Source of the DNA: Smithella sp.
GTDB taxonomy: Bacteria > Desulfobacterota > Syntrophia > Syntrophales > Smithellaceae
NCBI GenBank assembly: GCA_012522275.1
Contig: JAAYKU010000182.1
Coordinates: 1-60,355, forward strand
DNA length: 60,355 nucleotides
Reading direction: 5' to 3'
The notes under the pieces are model-generated. The model searched no databases and was not told where the DNA came from. It saw only the letters and a list, made by a program, of their open reading frames with translations. How positions within the stretch are numbered: the stretch's first letter is position 1; every line of letters starts with the position of its first letter. The translations under genes were made by a program, and so were the position numbers. This document shows positions 52,095-60,017 of this stretch, one piece after another.

Positions 52095-52342
52095 ACCAAC
52101 AGGCGCAAAAAGACACCTGTGACTTTTTTCCGCAACCAATTTTTGTGCCTTTCAGACACCAAAATAACGTTAAAAAGACGAATATGTTGCTTGCACAAGA
52201 CATGTTCTTTATGTATAAAGGCGATACATTTTAAAGGCTTTTCCGGCGCGGCAAATGCCTTTTGCGTTTCGTTTCCACAATGCTTTTCGTCGCGTCGCCA
52301 AATACACTGATGCCTGATAACGGCAAGGGAGGAAGTTAAAGT

Positions 52343-53635
52343 ATGGCTAATGAAAATTTGGAGAGTAAGCGTTGGTTTATCGCCATCGCCGCGGTCGTCA
52401 TTCAATTGTGTCTCGGCACCGTTTACGCCTGGTCGGTTTTCAAAAACCCCCTGATGAACATGCATGGCTGGGAAGGTAAAAGCGTTCAATACACCTTCAT
52501 GCTGCTGATGCTCATCATCGGTCTGTCCGCCGCTTTCGGCGGCACACTCGTTGACAAAAAAGGGCCGCGCTTTGTCGCCACCATCGGCGGTATCCTTTTT
52601 GGTATCGGCACACTGATTGCGGGTTATGCCGACCAGGTAGGTAATATCTGGCTGCTTTACCTCGGTTTCGGCGTGATCGCCGCTCTGGGCAATGGTTTCG
52701 GCTATGTCACCCCGATTGCCACACTCATTCGCTGGTTCCCGGATAAACGCGGTCTGGTCACGGGGCTGGCCGTAATGGGCTTCGGCGCGGGTGCTTTTTT
52801 CATGGGTAAAATCGCACCGGCGATGATCAATTCCTTCAAGGAGATCGACGAGGCCGGAAAAGTCATCTCTTCTGGTGTGGCCATGACCTGGTACATCTGG
52901 GGCATTGTCTTTTTGTTTCTGGTAGCCGGCGCAGCCCAGCTTTTCAAGAATCCTCCGGCCGGCTGGCTGCCGAAAGGTTTTAAGCCTGCCGCAACATCCG
53001 TCAGCGCGGCTGATTCCTTCAAACTTGGTGAAGCGATTAAGCGCCCCCAGTGGTGGATGCTGTGGGCCATGCTGTGCCTGAACATATCGGCCGGTCTGGG
53101 TTTAATTTCCCAGCATTCACCCCTGGCGCAGGATGTTTATAAAAAGACAATGGGGCTTCTCGAAAATCTCACACCTGAGCAGATTGCCCTTGTTGCCGCC
53201 GCCGGCGGAACCGTCGTGGCGGTCGCGGCCATCTTCAATGGTCTGGGGCGGCTTTTCTGGGCCAAGATTTCGGACAACATCGGCCGCCGTATGGTCTTTC
53301 TGATCATGTTTGCCACCCAGGCGGTTGTTTACCTGCTGGTCGCGATGGGCTATGTCTCCAACTACTATCTCTTCATCGTTGTTTCCTGCTATCTGCTGGC
53401 CTGCTACGGAGGAGGATTTGCCACCATGCCGGCTTTTGCCGCCGATTCCTTCGGGCCCGGCTACATCGGGAAGGTTTACGGCTTCATGCTGACTGCATGG
53501 AGTGCGGCTGGTCTTATCGGGCCATATGTCTTTGAAACCTTTAAAGACCAGGCTTTGTATATTGCGGCTATCCTTCTGGTGGTGGGCTTCTTCATCGCGC
53601 TTGTTTACAAGCCGCCCAGAGGGAAAAACGCCTAG
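52343..53635 (+). CDS. OFA-family MFS transporter (oxalate/formate antiporter type)
   Basis: Predicted 430 residues with 12 transmembrane helices. The N-terminal WFIAIAAVVIQLCLGTVYAWSVFKNPL and the loop DKKGPRFVATIGGILFGIGTLIAG are typical of the oxalate:formate antiporter group, as are FPDKRGLVTGLAVMGFGAGAF and the C-terminal GGGFATMPAFAADSFG. Members carry carboxylates such as oxalate, formate, lactate or pyruvate; the substrate is not known here. A strong ribosome binding site (GGGAGG) and terminator flank it. Confidence 0.9.
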   Translation: MANENLESKRWFIAIAAVVIQLCLGTVYAWSVFKNPLMNMHGWEGKSVQYTFMLLMLIIGLSAAFGGTLVDKKGPRFVATIGGILFGIGTLIAGYADQVGNIWLLYLGFGVIAALGNGFGYVTPIATLIRWFPDKRGLVTGLAVMGFGAGAFFMGKIAPAMINSFKEIDEAGKVISSGVAMTWYIWGIVFLFLVAGAAQLFKNPPAGWLPKGFKPAATSVSAADSFKLGEAIKRPQWWMLWAMLCLNISAGLGLISQHSPLAQDVYKKTMGLLENLTPEQIALVAAAGGTVVAVAAIFNGLGRLFWAKISDNIGRRMVFLIMFATQAVVYLLVAMGYVSNYYLFIVVSCYLLACYGGGFATMPAFAADSFGPGYIGKVYGFMLTAWSAAGLIGPYVFETFKDQALYIAAILLVVGFFIALVYKPPRGKNA

Positions 53636-53663
53636 ACTTTAAATTAAATAAGTCGACCATAAC

Positions 53664-53696
53664 AAAACCCCCGCAGACTTTCTGCGGGGGTTTTTT
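53664..53696. terminator. Bidirectional terminator between OFA transporter and the opine operon
   Basis: CCCCCGCAGA (53668-53677), loop CTT, TCTGCGGGGG (53681-53690): a perfect 10-bp stem, with A4 on the left and T6 on the right. It stops the rightward transporter gene and the leftward operon whose last stop is at 53728. Confidence 0.93.
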
Positions 53697-53727
53697 ACTT
53701 TTACCCATGAGCCGGTGTACAAATCTG

Positions 53728-55047
53728 CTACGTTGCTGTACGTCCCATCCAGTCAAGATTTTCCAGATCACCCAGTCTTTCACGGAAAAGCCGGTAGTAG
53801 AGCAGTTCCTCCTTGCCGGTCAGCTCCCAGCCGTTGGGAAGTTTTTTTTCACGCGAGAAATCCGCGTCGGTAACAGCCGATGCCGCATACTGAGCCAGCA
53901 TATTTTGCACGCCCGCTCCCTCCCAGAACTTCACTTTAGCCCGCCGCAAAACCGGACACGGCAGCAGGTCGGAAACCGCCTCGCGCAAAATCCACTTCTC
54001 GATGCCGTCGCGAAGCTTCAGGTCAATTGGTATCTGAAGGGCCAGATCCACCACCTCCGGATCCAAAAAAACAATATGCGTGCGAAGTCCGAAGGCGCCC
54101 CCGCACCGGTCCACGCGCTGCAGAGCCGTGTTGGAAAGACTCTTTGTAATGGTGATCAGCTCAGCCGCCAGCCGTCCTCGCGGCAAGTCTTTGAGATAGG
54201 CATAGCCGGCAAACAACTCATCTGCTCCTTCACCGGAAAAAGCCTCCATCGCATAGCGCCGGATGTGCCTTGCCGCCATATAATGCATGATGCTCGAGCG
54301 CACCAACAGTGCGTCGAATGATTCCAGATGGGCGATGATCTCCGGCAGTGTCTGCAGGATATCATCGCGGGTAACGATAACCTCATGATGTTCTGATTCA
54401 ATAAAGTCCGCAACCATGCGGGCAGGTGCGAAATCGGGCGCACCTGCCACCCCGGCCGCAAACGTCCGCAGCTTTTTTACATGCCTGCGCGCCAGGGCGG
54501 CAAGCAGGCTGGAGTCGAGGCCGCCTGATAAAAAACAGGCCGCCTCATCGGCGTGAATCTGGCTCTGGAGCGCCTTTTCCAGGCGCTTGCGCAGTTTGGC
54601 GGTCAACAAGGCGGGGTCTTCATTTAAAGGGGGCTTTTCACGAAGCTCAAAATAGCGTTCAAGAAACTCTCCGTCATAACGGCAACCGGCGGGAAATTCG
54701 CGTATATCATCTGTGGCAGCCTTAAGGCTTTTTACTTCCGAGGCAAAACACAAGGCGCCGTCCTTTCTCCTTCCGTAGTACAGGGGCGCAACGCCGAAAG
54801 GGTCGCGCTCCATGAAAGGCCGGCCGTTTATCAGGCCTGCAGCAGCATATTGATGATCACTTATCCTGTCTTCCACCTTATCTTCACCGGCCGTATGAGT
54901 CTGGGTATCGTTTCTGACGATACCCAGCGTGGCTCCCGGTAATCTGTCAACAGCAATCTCCCCCCGCCCCCGGTAACGTATAAGGTCGAGCATTTTTACA
55001 ACATCATTTTCAGAATTTTCTGCAAAGATACCGGCAATGGCCGCCAT
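53728..55047 (-). CDS. Asparagine-synthase-like amide ligase lacking the catalytic Cys
   Basis: About 439 residues from ATG 55047, preceded by AAGGAG at the right distance. The N-terminus reads MAAIAGIF where asparagine synthetases have MCGIAGIF, so the glutaminase nucleophile Cys2 is missing, and the Ntn domain is short (about 120 residues). The synthase domain is intact: ATP pyrophosphatase loop SGGLDSS (about 174-180), GEGADELFAGY and R-x-K-V-K-F-W-E-G-A-G. It probably activates a carboxylate as an adenylate and joins it to ammonia or an amine, possibly within the same molecule, as beta-lactam synthetase does. Last gene of the opine-type operon, starting three bases after the mutase stop. 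Confidence 0.82.
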   Translation of the reverse strand: MAAIAGIFAENSENDVVKMLDLIRYRGRGEIAVDRLPGATLGIVRNDTQTHTAGEDKVEDRISDHQYAAAGLINGRPFMERDPFGVAPLYYGRRKDGALCFASEVKSLKAATDDIREFPAGCRYDGEFLERYFELREKPPLNEDPALLTAKLRKRLEKALQSQIHADEAACFLSGGLDSSLLAALARRHVKKLRTFAAGVAGAPDFAPARMVADFIESEHHEVIVTRDDILQTLPEIIAHLESFDALLVRSSIMHYMAARHIRRYAMEAFSGEGADELFAGYAYLKDLPRGRLAAELITITKSLSNTALQRVDRCGGAFGLRTHIVFLDPEVVDLALQIPIDLKLRDGIEKWILREAVSDLLPCPVLRRAKVKFWEGAGVQNMLAQYAASAVTDADFSREKKLPNGWELTGKEELLYYRLFRERLGDLENLDWMGRTAT

Positions 55048-55050
55048 CAC

Positions 55051-56940
55051 TCAACTCCTTTGGGAACGCTCTTTGAGCGTCTCTTTCCCGGCGATAATGC
55101 CCGCACGCTGTTTCGCGGATATCACCTTGTCGTTTTCGTCCACAAGGCATACCCCTCCATCCATTGCTTTAGTGCGCCATCGGACAGCTTTTTCAAACTC
55201 CTCACGGCATTCCCACAAATAAGGCACAGGGAGAAAGCCCTCCCGGAAAACCCGGTAAAATCCCTTCGCGCTGTACAAATCAGGAACGGCCGACTCTATC
55301 GCTGCCAGGAGAGTCTGCGCCTCCCCCAGCAGATGCTGTGTCCTGCGTCCAACTTCTTCATTGTGTTCCATATTGTCCATATTGCCGTTTCTTTTCTGAT
55401 GGCGGTATTCCTGAAGCGCAAATCGTGTAATCTGAATACTTTCATTGATCACAGACGGGTCGGCCAGGTGCGATGCTTCAGAATAGCTGACCACGTGAAT
55501 CATGGGCGGGCTTCCCGGGTCGTCCGGCTCGATGTCGTCCATCAAAGCGGTGAGAGCCGCAAGCTGCGCTTTAGCTTTTTCCAGATCATGGGAAAAATAG
55601 TCAAGCCCCCCGCGCGGCTGTAAAATCACCGAAAAATGCCTTCCTTCGAGCTGCCTCACCAGTTTGAGCGTCGCACGTGCTTTGGCCAGATCCTGTATGC
55701 CCCAGGTCCAGCGCGGCGTATTGAGCATGTTTTGTAAAACCAGACGGCTGATGCCCATTTTCCCGGCCAAGCGCGCGGCCAGAACCACGGAAACAATGCA
55801 GGTGACATCGTCGGCGCCGCGAAAGGCGAAATGATGAGGCACATTAGGCTCGAAGGGCTTGCCTGTCGCAGCGATATAGCGCAGGGTCTCTACGTGCTGC
55901 TGCAGATTTTCGTGAAGCGTATTCGGGCCACGGCCGTCGATCATGCAAAACCACCACAGAGAAAGGGCGTGCCACGCGATGTTGAGCGAATTTTCATGAA
56001 TCCGGGCAAGCTTGGGGACATTGCTCGTTCCCGCGTATGTCCGCACAAGCATGGGCCGCGCCGCTTCGTTTATCGCTTCATATTCTTGGCCTGAATTGAT
56101 GGGCACGCCCCCGCCGTTGGGTTTTTCTCCCCAGTCTTCACCAAAATTCGATTGGGTGAGCTGCGAGGTTCCGATGGACAACACATCCAGAAAACCGGCG
56201 GCGGCCAGGTTTTTTGTCCAGTCAATAAACAGACGCACCGCCTCATCACGCTTCGGCACAAAAGGCCCGACATGAGCGCGTATCACAGGCGGCAGTCCCC
56301 GCCTGCGGCCGTCGGCGATTCTTGCGGTCAGCGTGTCTTTCTTTGTCGCGTATCCTTCATACCCGCTGCGGTCCACCGGCTTGACGCCAAGATAGTCGCC
56401 CCGGCGGATGAGTTCTCTGGCAAACGACATTCTCCCTTCGTCATAGGCCATGCCGGAAGAAAGCCCGGCAGGCGCCCAGATGCTTTCTACTCCCAGTATG
56501 GAAAGGGTCTCCAGCGGCGTTTCATCCCCGGCAAAAACTCCTGACACTTCCGCTACCATCCGGCGGACGCGCTCGCAGGCGGCCGGCAGGCCGGCAAAAA
56601 ACAGGCCCCGCAAGGGCCCTCCCTGGCGTGCCAGAAGGCGTCTGTCTTTGAGGCGCTCAACCCAGCGGGCAAAAAGCTCCGCTCCCTTCTGCGGATCCAG
56701 ACGGTAGCTGAATCCCAGCATCGTAATACGTCGGGAACGCAGCCACTGCTCAAACTCATCGATAGCTTTTGCATCCTGCGGATGAGCGAGCGCCTCGCAT
56801 ATGCGCGCGTCGGCGATCAGCGCCTCTATCTTGCAGTCCTGCAGCAGCTGATAGACGGAGTAAATGCCCAGCGTGTGAGCTTCCAGGCCCGGACGCACCA
56901 GCCCGAAGCGGTCGGATCGTCTGGTTGTGACAGTCTTCAT
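55051..56940 (-). CDS. Glutamate-mutase-like protein (GlmS-like B12 domain fused to GlmE-like barrel)
   Basis: About 629 residues from ATG 56940, which overlaps the dehydrogenase stop by one base (TGATG); GGAGG lies six bases upstream. Residues 1-125 look like a B12-binding Rossmann domain: RFGLVRPGLEAHTLGIYSV carries E-x-H-x-x-G (about 20-25) in place of D-x-H-x-x-G. MLGFSYRLD and ARQGGP fit the later Ser and Gly-Gly parts. Residues about 210-480 resemble the methylaspartate mutase E barrel, with PPVIRAHVGPFVPKRDEAVRLFIDW, a Gly-rich PNGGGVPINSGQEYEAI, and MLVRTYAGTSN. The last 130 residues are helical. A carbon-skeleton rearrangement is inferred; the substrate is unknown. Confidence 0.7.
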   Translation of the reverse strand: MKTVTTRRSDRFGLVRPGLEAHTLGIYSVYQLLQDCKIEALIADARICEALAHPQDAKAIDEFEQWLRSRRITMLGFSYRLDPQKGAELFARWVERLKDRRLLARQGGPLRGLFFAGLPAACERVRRMVAEVSGVFAGDETPLETLSILGVESIWAPAGLSSGMAYDEGRMSFARELIRRGDYLGVKPVDRSGYEGYATKKDTLTARIADGRRRGLPPVIRAHVGPFVPKRDEAVRLFIDWTKNLAAAGFLDVLSIGTSQLTQSNFGEDWGEKPNGGGVPINSGQEYEAINEAARPMLVRTYAGTSNVPKLARIHENSLNIAWHALSLWWFCMIDGRGPNTLHENLQQHVETLRYIAATGKPFEPNVPHHFAFRGADDVTCIVSVVLAARLAGKMGISRLVLQNMLNTPRWTWGIQDLAKARATLKLVRQLEGRHFSVILQPRGGLDYFSHDLEKAKAQLAALTALMDDIEPDDPGSPPMIHVVSYSEASHLADPSVINESIQITRFALQEYRHQKRNGNMDNMEHNEEVGRRTQHLLGEAQTLLAAIESAVPDLYSAKGFYRVFREGFLPVPYLWECREEFEKAVRWRTKAMDGGVCLVDENDKVISAKQRAGIIAGKETLKERSQRS

Positions 56941-58604
56941 CACGTTCCTCCGTGGTGTCCGTGCCTGCCGAATCCCAGCTGCAGTGTATAGTCAATCTCT
57001 TTAGGCTTGCCCGGCTTTAATTCCATATTCTTATTTTCAGCGCCGACAATAAAAAAACGGATATCCTTAACCGACATGCCGGCAATGCCCAGCTTGTCCA
57101 CTGTTCTGCCCAAGGCCATATAATCCACACCGTGCATGATGGAGGCCAGGTGTATAATCGAGCGCATGGCGGGCGTAGGCACGCCGAGCATCTGACCGAT
57201 AGACGCTATAGGTACCAGACTGGCAGGGACATCTTCGGCAATGTAGCGATGGTGAACCGTTGATGTCGCCATGATGCCGCGGTAGCCCGGGTTGGCGCGC
57301 ATCGCCTCCAGAAGCGTTTTTCCTGCCGCGTTGTAGGCCAGATAGAGCCATTCCCGCGCCGTATTGGCGCGGATGCCCAGCGCGGCGGCAACGGCCACGC
57401 GCTCTTCGTCGATCGCCTCCAGAATATCGGCGACAGCGGGCGTCACCCCTTCGAGGTAAAACTGAAAATCGCCGTTTGTGTCCTCGATGCGCCCTGAATT
57501 CAAAATGGTAATCGCAGGATGAAAAACAGCGCCGATATTGTCCAGTCCGGTTTTCAGTACATTATCCCCCGGCACAAACTGCGGCAGCGCGGTTCTGATC
57601 ACAGGCAGAATGTCTGCTGTCTGATAGGAGGGCAAAGCGGCCAGCGGCACGGAATTTTTGATTCCGAAAATATGAACCTGCCCCGGGTTGGTCAGACGCG
57701 ATGCATATATCAGCGTCTGCGCCTCTGCGATATAAGGGTGCACATCGGGATTGATCGTTTTCAGCACCTGCGCGAACTCGAGGGCTCCGCCTGTTCTGCC
57801 GGGATTGAGCACGATAATCTGCCCGTCGCAAATGTGCGGAGCGATAATCTGCGCCACATTGCGATGTGCCGTCGCCGGCACCACCACCATCAAAACATCG
57901 CAGTCCCCGACAGCTTGTGCGGCTTCCGTCGTGACGATATTGAGCTTAGCCAGACCCTGCACTTCACCCGTCACGTCGATCCCCCCGCGGGCTACAATGG
58001 GGGCGAGACGGTCAAAATTCCTTGTGAACAAATTTACTTTCCGTCCCATCAGCGCCAGGTGACCCGCCATCGCCATACCTCCCGCGCCCGCACCCAGTAC
58101 GCAGAAACGCGGGGAACTGGTCTCTTCGACCACCTCGCCTAGCAGCGCCTCCATCATTTCCAGTACGGAAACGATTTCCTGCGGACTTTCCGCCGACAGC
58201 AGACTATGAACAAACTCCTCATGCTCGCACATATTGGCGAGACGGATTAAAACACGCACATAAAGATCGTGTGTTTGCGGAGGGGCAAGTAAAAGAAAAA
58301 TCAGATGCGCGTGTTCACCGGGGGCATCTCCCCACAAAACGCCTTCACGACTGGTGGCCACTGCCAGCAGCGGCTGCTTGCATGCCTGTGAAATGCTATG
58401 CGGTATCGCCACAAAATATTTCCCTGCCTGCATGCGTATAAGATAGCTTCTTTCATGAACGGCGATATCACGGACAGCCAGCTTTTTATCAAGACCCCAG
58501 ACACGGCGTGCAACATCAAGAAGCCGGTCGATGACTTCCTTGCGTCCTTTGGCCTTGATATTGACTATCGCTGATTCCGGTTTCAATATTTCGGCAATTT
58601 GCAT
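56940..58604 (-). CDS. PTS EIIA domain fused to an opine (octopine/nopaline-type) dehydrogenase
   Basis: Predicted 554 residues. Residues 1-150 are an EIIA of the fructose/nitrogen class with the phospho-acceptor His at 69 in YFVAIPHS and the WGDAPGEHAHLIFLLLAP block. Residues about 165-545 are an NAD(P)-dependent opine dehydrogenase: GAGAGG (171-176), NLFTRN, VVVPATAHRNVAQIIAPHICDGQIIVLNPGRTGGALEF, and the octopine-DH substrate-domain motif NIGAVFHPAITILNSGRIE with His362. Such enzymes reductively join an amino acid's amine to an alpha-keto acid. EIIA fusion to this enzyme is unusual. Strong AAGGAGG ribosome binding site; first gene of the operon. Confidence 0.85.
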   Translation of the reverse strand: MQIAEILKPESAIVNIKAKGRKEVIDRLLDVARRVWGLDKKLAVRDIAVHERSYLIRMQAGKYFVAIPHSISQACKQPLLAVATSREGVLWGDAPGEHAHLIFLLLAPPQTHDLYVRVLIRLANMCEHEEFVHSLLSAESPQEIVSVLEMMEALLGEVVEETSSPRFCVLGAGAGGMAMAGHLALMGRKVNLFTRNFDRLAPIVARGGIDVTGEVQGLAKLNIVTTEAAQAVGDCDVLMVVVPATAHRNVAQIIAPHICDGQIIVLNPGRTGGALEFAQVLKTINPDVHPYIAEAQTLIYASRLTNPGQVHIFGIKNSVPLAALPSYQTADILPVIRTALPQFVPGDNVLKTGLDNIGAVFHPAITILNSGRIEDTNGDFQFYLEGVTPAVADILEAIDEERVAVAAALGIRANTAREWLYLAYNAAGKTLLEAMRANPGYRGIMATSTVHHRYIAEDVPASLVPIASIGQMLGVPTPAMRSIIHLASIMHGVDYMALGRTVDKLGIAGMSVKDIRFFIVGAENKNMELKPGKPKEIDYTLQLGFGRHGHHGGT

Positions 58605-59174
58605 TGTTCCTCCTTACAGCTGAAGATAGCTCCACTATAACGGGCTTTCGTCAAAAATAACGCTTCTTGCGCCATTGTGTGCACTTGTTTTTTTGAAATA
58701 ATTAAACAAGGCAGCTTCTATCGAAGCCCGCGCCTCTGCCTTGGGCATCGGCAATCAAATTAGTGATGCTGGGTTGGCGATCCGTTTTTGTCAAATCGCT
58801 GAGTTATCCAGAGAACCGGCTGAAAAGCATGGCACTCCTTTACTTTCGTCGCGGCGGCTGCTGCGTCTGAGCCGCCCGGCTCGAACCGTTTCCATACCCG
58901 CCGTGTGTGATCGTAAAAGTAGAAGGGATGGGAAACGGCTGACGGCCAAAGGAATTGCTTTAGGTGATCGTTAGTATAGGTAATGCGCCTTGTGATGTCA
59001 ATAAAGAATTCTCTCCAACCTTATCATGATAATCGGCAGTCAGTTTAAAGGGATAGCGGGATTACTCCCTCCGGGCGAAAAATTATTTTCCCAAGGAGAA
59101 GGACCGCCGGTGAATTTGACAGATTCATTTTAGCGCTCTATAATCATTGAAATCATCTGTCACGGGAGTCATGT
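58605..59174. other. Divergent intergenic region, opine operon / UPF0316
   Basis: About 570 bases without a believable gene. It holds a hairpin AACCGTTTCC (58884-58893) with GGAAACGG (58931-58938) whose arms resemble the dispersed repeat outer arm (ACGGTTTC), the palindrome TTATCATGATAA (59031-59042) and the UPF0316 promoter (59116-59144). For the opine operon only a weak -10 TATAGT without a good -35 is visible. A 77-codon plus frame (58741-58974) is not supported. Confidence 0.5.
59116..59144 (+). promoter_or_regulatory. Consensus sigma-70 promoter of the UPF0316 gene
   Basis: -35 TTGACA (59116-59121) and -10 TATAAT (59139-59144), both perfect, with a 17-base spacer. Transcription starts near 59151, about 24 bases before the ATG. 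This is the strongest promoter in the window. Confidence 0.88.
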
Positions 59175-59765
59175 ATGGACATTGCCGCAATTTATCATTC
59201 GGAGATATTCAGAACCGGAATTCTGGCTGCTATGATTTTTCTGGCCCGCATCTGTGACGTTTCGCTGAGCACCCTGCGTATAATCTATACTTCCCGCGGC
59301 ATTAGATTCCTCGCGCCGGTCATCGGTTTTTTCGAAGTTCTGGTGTGGCTTATCGCCATGTCCCAGATTATCAACAATCTCACCAATCCCATACTTTATG
59401 TCGCTTACGCGGGGGGATTCGCGATGGGAAACTTTGTCGGGATTTTCATCGAGGAAAAAATGGCCATCGGAAGTGTGGTCATCCGGATCATCACACAAAA
59501 AGACGCTTCCAATCTTATCGTCCTGCTCAAAGAAGCGGGCTTCGGGATAACACACATTGACGCACAAGGTGCGATGGGCATGGTTAAAATAATTTTCACC
59601 ATTGTACGCAGAAAAGACATAAAACCTGTTTTAAATATTGTCAGCCGGTGCAACCCGATGTCGTTTTACACTATCGAGGACGTCCGCGGCGTTCGCAAAG
59701 GCGTTTTCCCTATTATCAAAAAAGGCAACGGCATAAGCAATATCCTCCACCTGCCGCGGGATTGA
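59175..59765 (+). CDS. UPF0316 / DUF2179-type membrane protein
   Basis: Predicted 196 residues. Three transmembrane helices (about 13-33, 45-63, 75-93) with the family motifs FLARICDVSLSTLRIIYTSRG and GFAMGNFVGIFIEEKMAIG, then a cytoplasmic DUF2179 domain (VIRIITQKDASNLIVLLKEAGFGITHIDAQGAMGMVKIIFTIVRRKDIKPVLNIV). This is the full UPF0316 architecture. Function unknown; DUF2179 is a small regulatory domain also found in YitT-type proteins. Monocistronic from a strong promoter. Confidence 0.92.
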   Translation: MDIAAIYHSEIFRTGILAAMIFLARICDVSLSTLRIIYTSRGIRFLAPVIGFFEVLVWLIAMSQIINNLTNPILYVAYAGGFAMGNFVGIFIEEKMAIGSVVIRIITQKDASNLIVLLKEAGFGITHIDAQGAMGMVKIIFTIVRRKDIKPVLNIVSRCNPMSFYTIEDVRGVRKGVFPIIKKGNGISNILHLPRD

Positions 59766-60000
59766 TTATCATTTATCGATCATCTCCGGATGAAAGGGCC
59801 TCCACGCCGGAAAATGGGCACCGCCCGGAATTGCTCCGGACTTGCTCCTGCACCTCTTCGGTATCTCTTGCGCTTTGGTGATCCCAGACCTTTAGCCCTG
59901 AGTTGTTTTTTTTTGCCATCCGCCATTGCCTGCACAGCATGACCGGCCAACACGTAAAAAATATTTCTTGACATTTACCGGCGAATACTGCAACTTCCAA

Positions 60001-60017
60001 ATCGGAATGGTTCCGAT
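60001..60017 (+). promoter_or_regulatory. Inverted repeat abutting the Fur/PerR-family start codon
   Basis: ATCGGAA (60001-60007), TGG, TTCCGAT (60011-60017): a perfect 7-3-7 repeat ending at the base before the ATG. It occupies the ribosome-binding region. A -35-like TTGACA (59968-59973) lies upstream without a good -10. It may be an autoregulatory operator or an RNA hairpin over the start. Confidence 0.5.

Larger units (their letters stand above)
51964..52342. other. Divergent regulatory region, radical SAM / OFA transporter
   Basis: About 380 bases without a gene. It holds the radical SAM promoter (51993-52020), the 12-bp palindrome TTTACATGTAAA (52083-52094) and a longer inverted pair CGCCTGT (52040-52046) with ACAGGCG (52099-52105) that encloses the palindrome. 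The OFA ribosome binding site GGGAGG lies near its right end. No small gene is seen. Confidence 0.55.

Noticed and set aside
58741-58974. 77-codon plus-strand frame in the gap after the opine operon
   Set aside because: No ribosome binding site and it runs through a hairpin repeat; composition not protein-like.
59031-59042. TTATCATGATAA as a Fur or PerR box
   Set aside because: Palindromic, but it does not match either consensus well and lies about 75 bases upstream of the only clear promoter.
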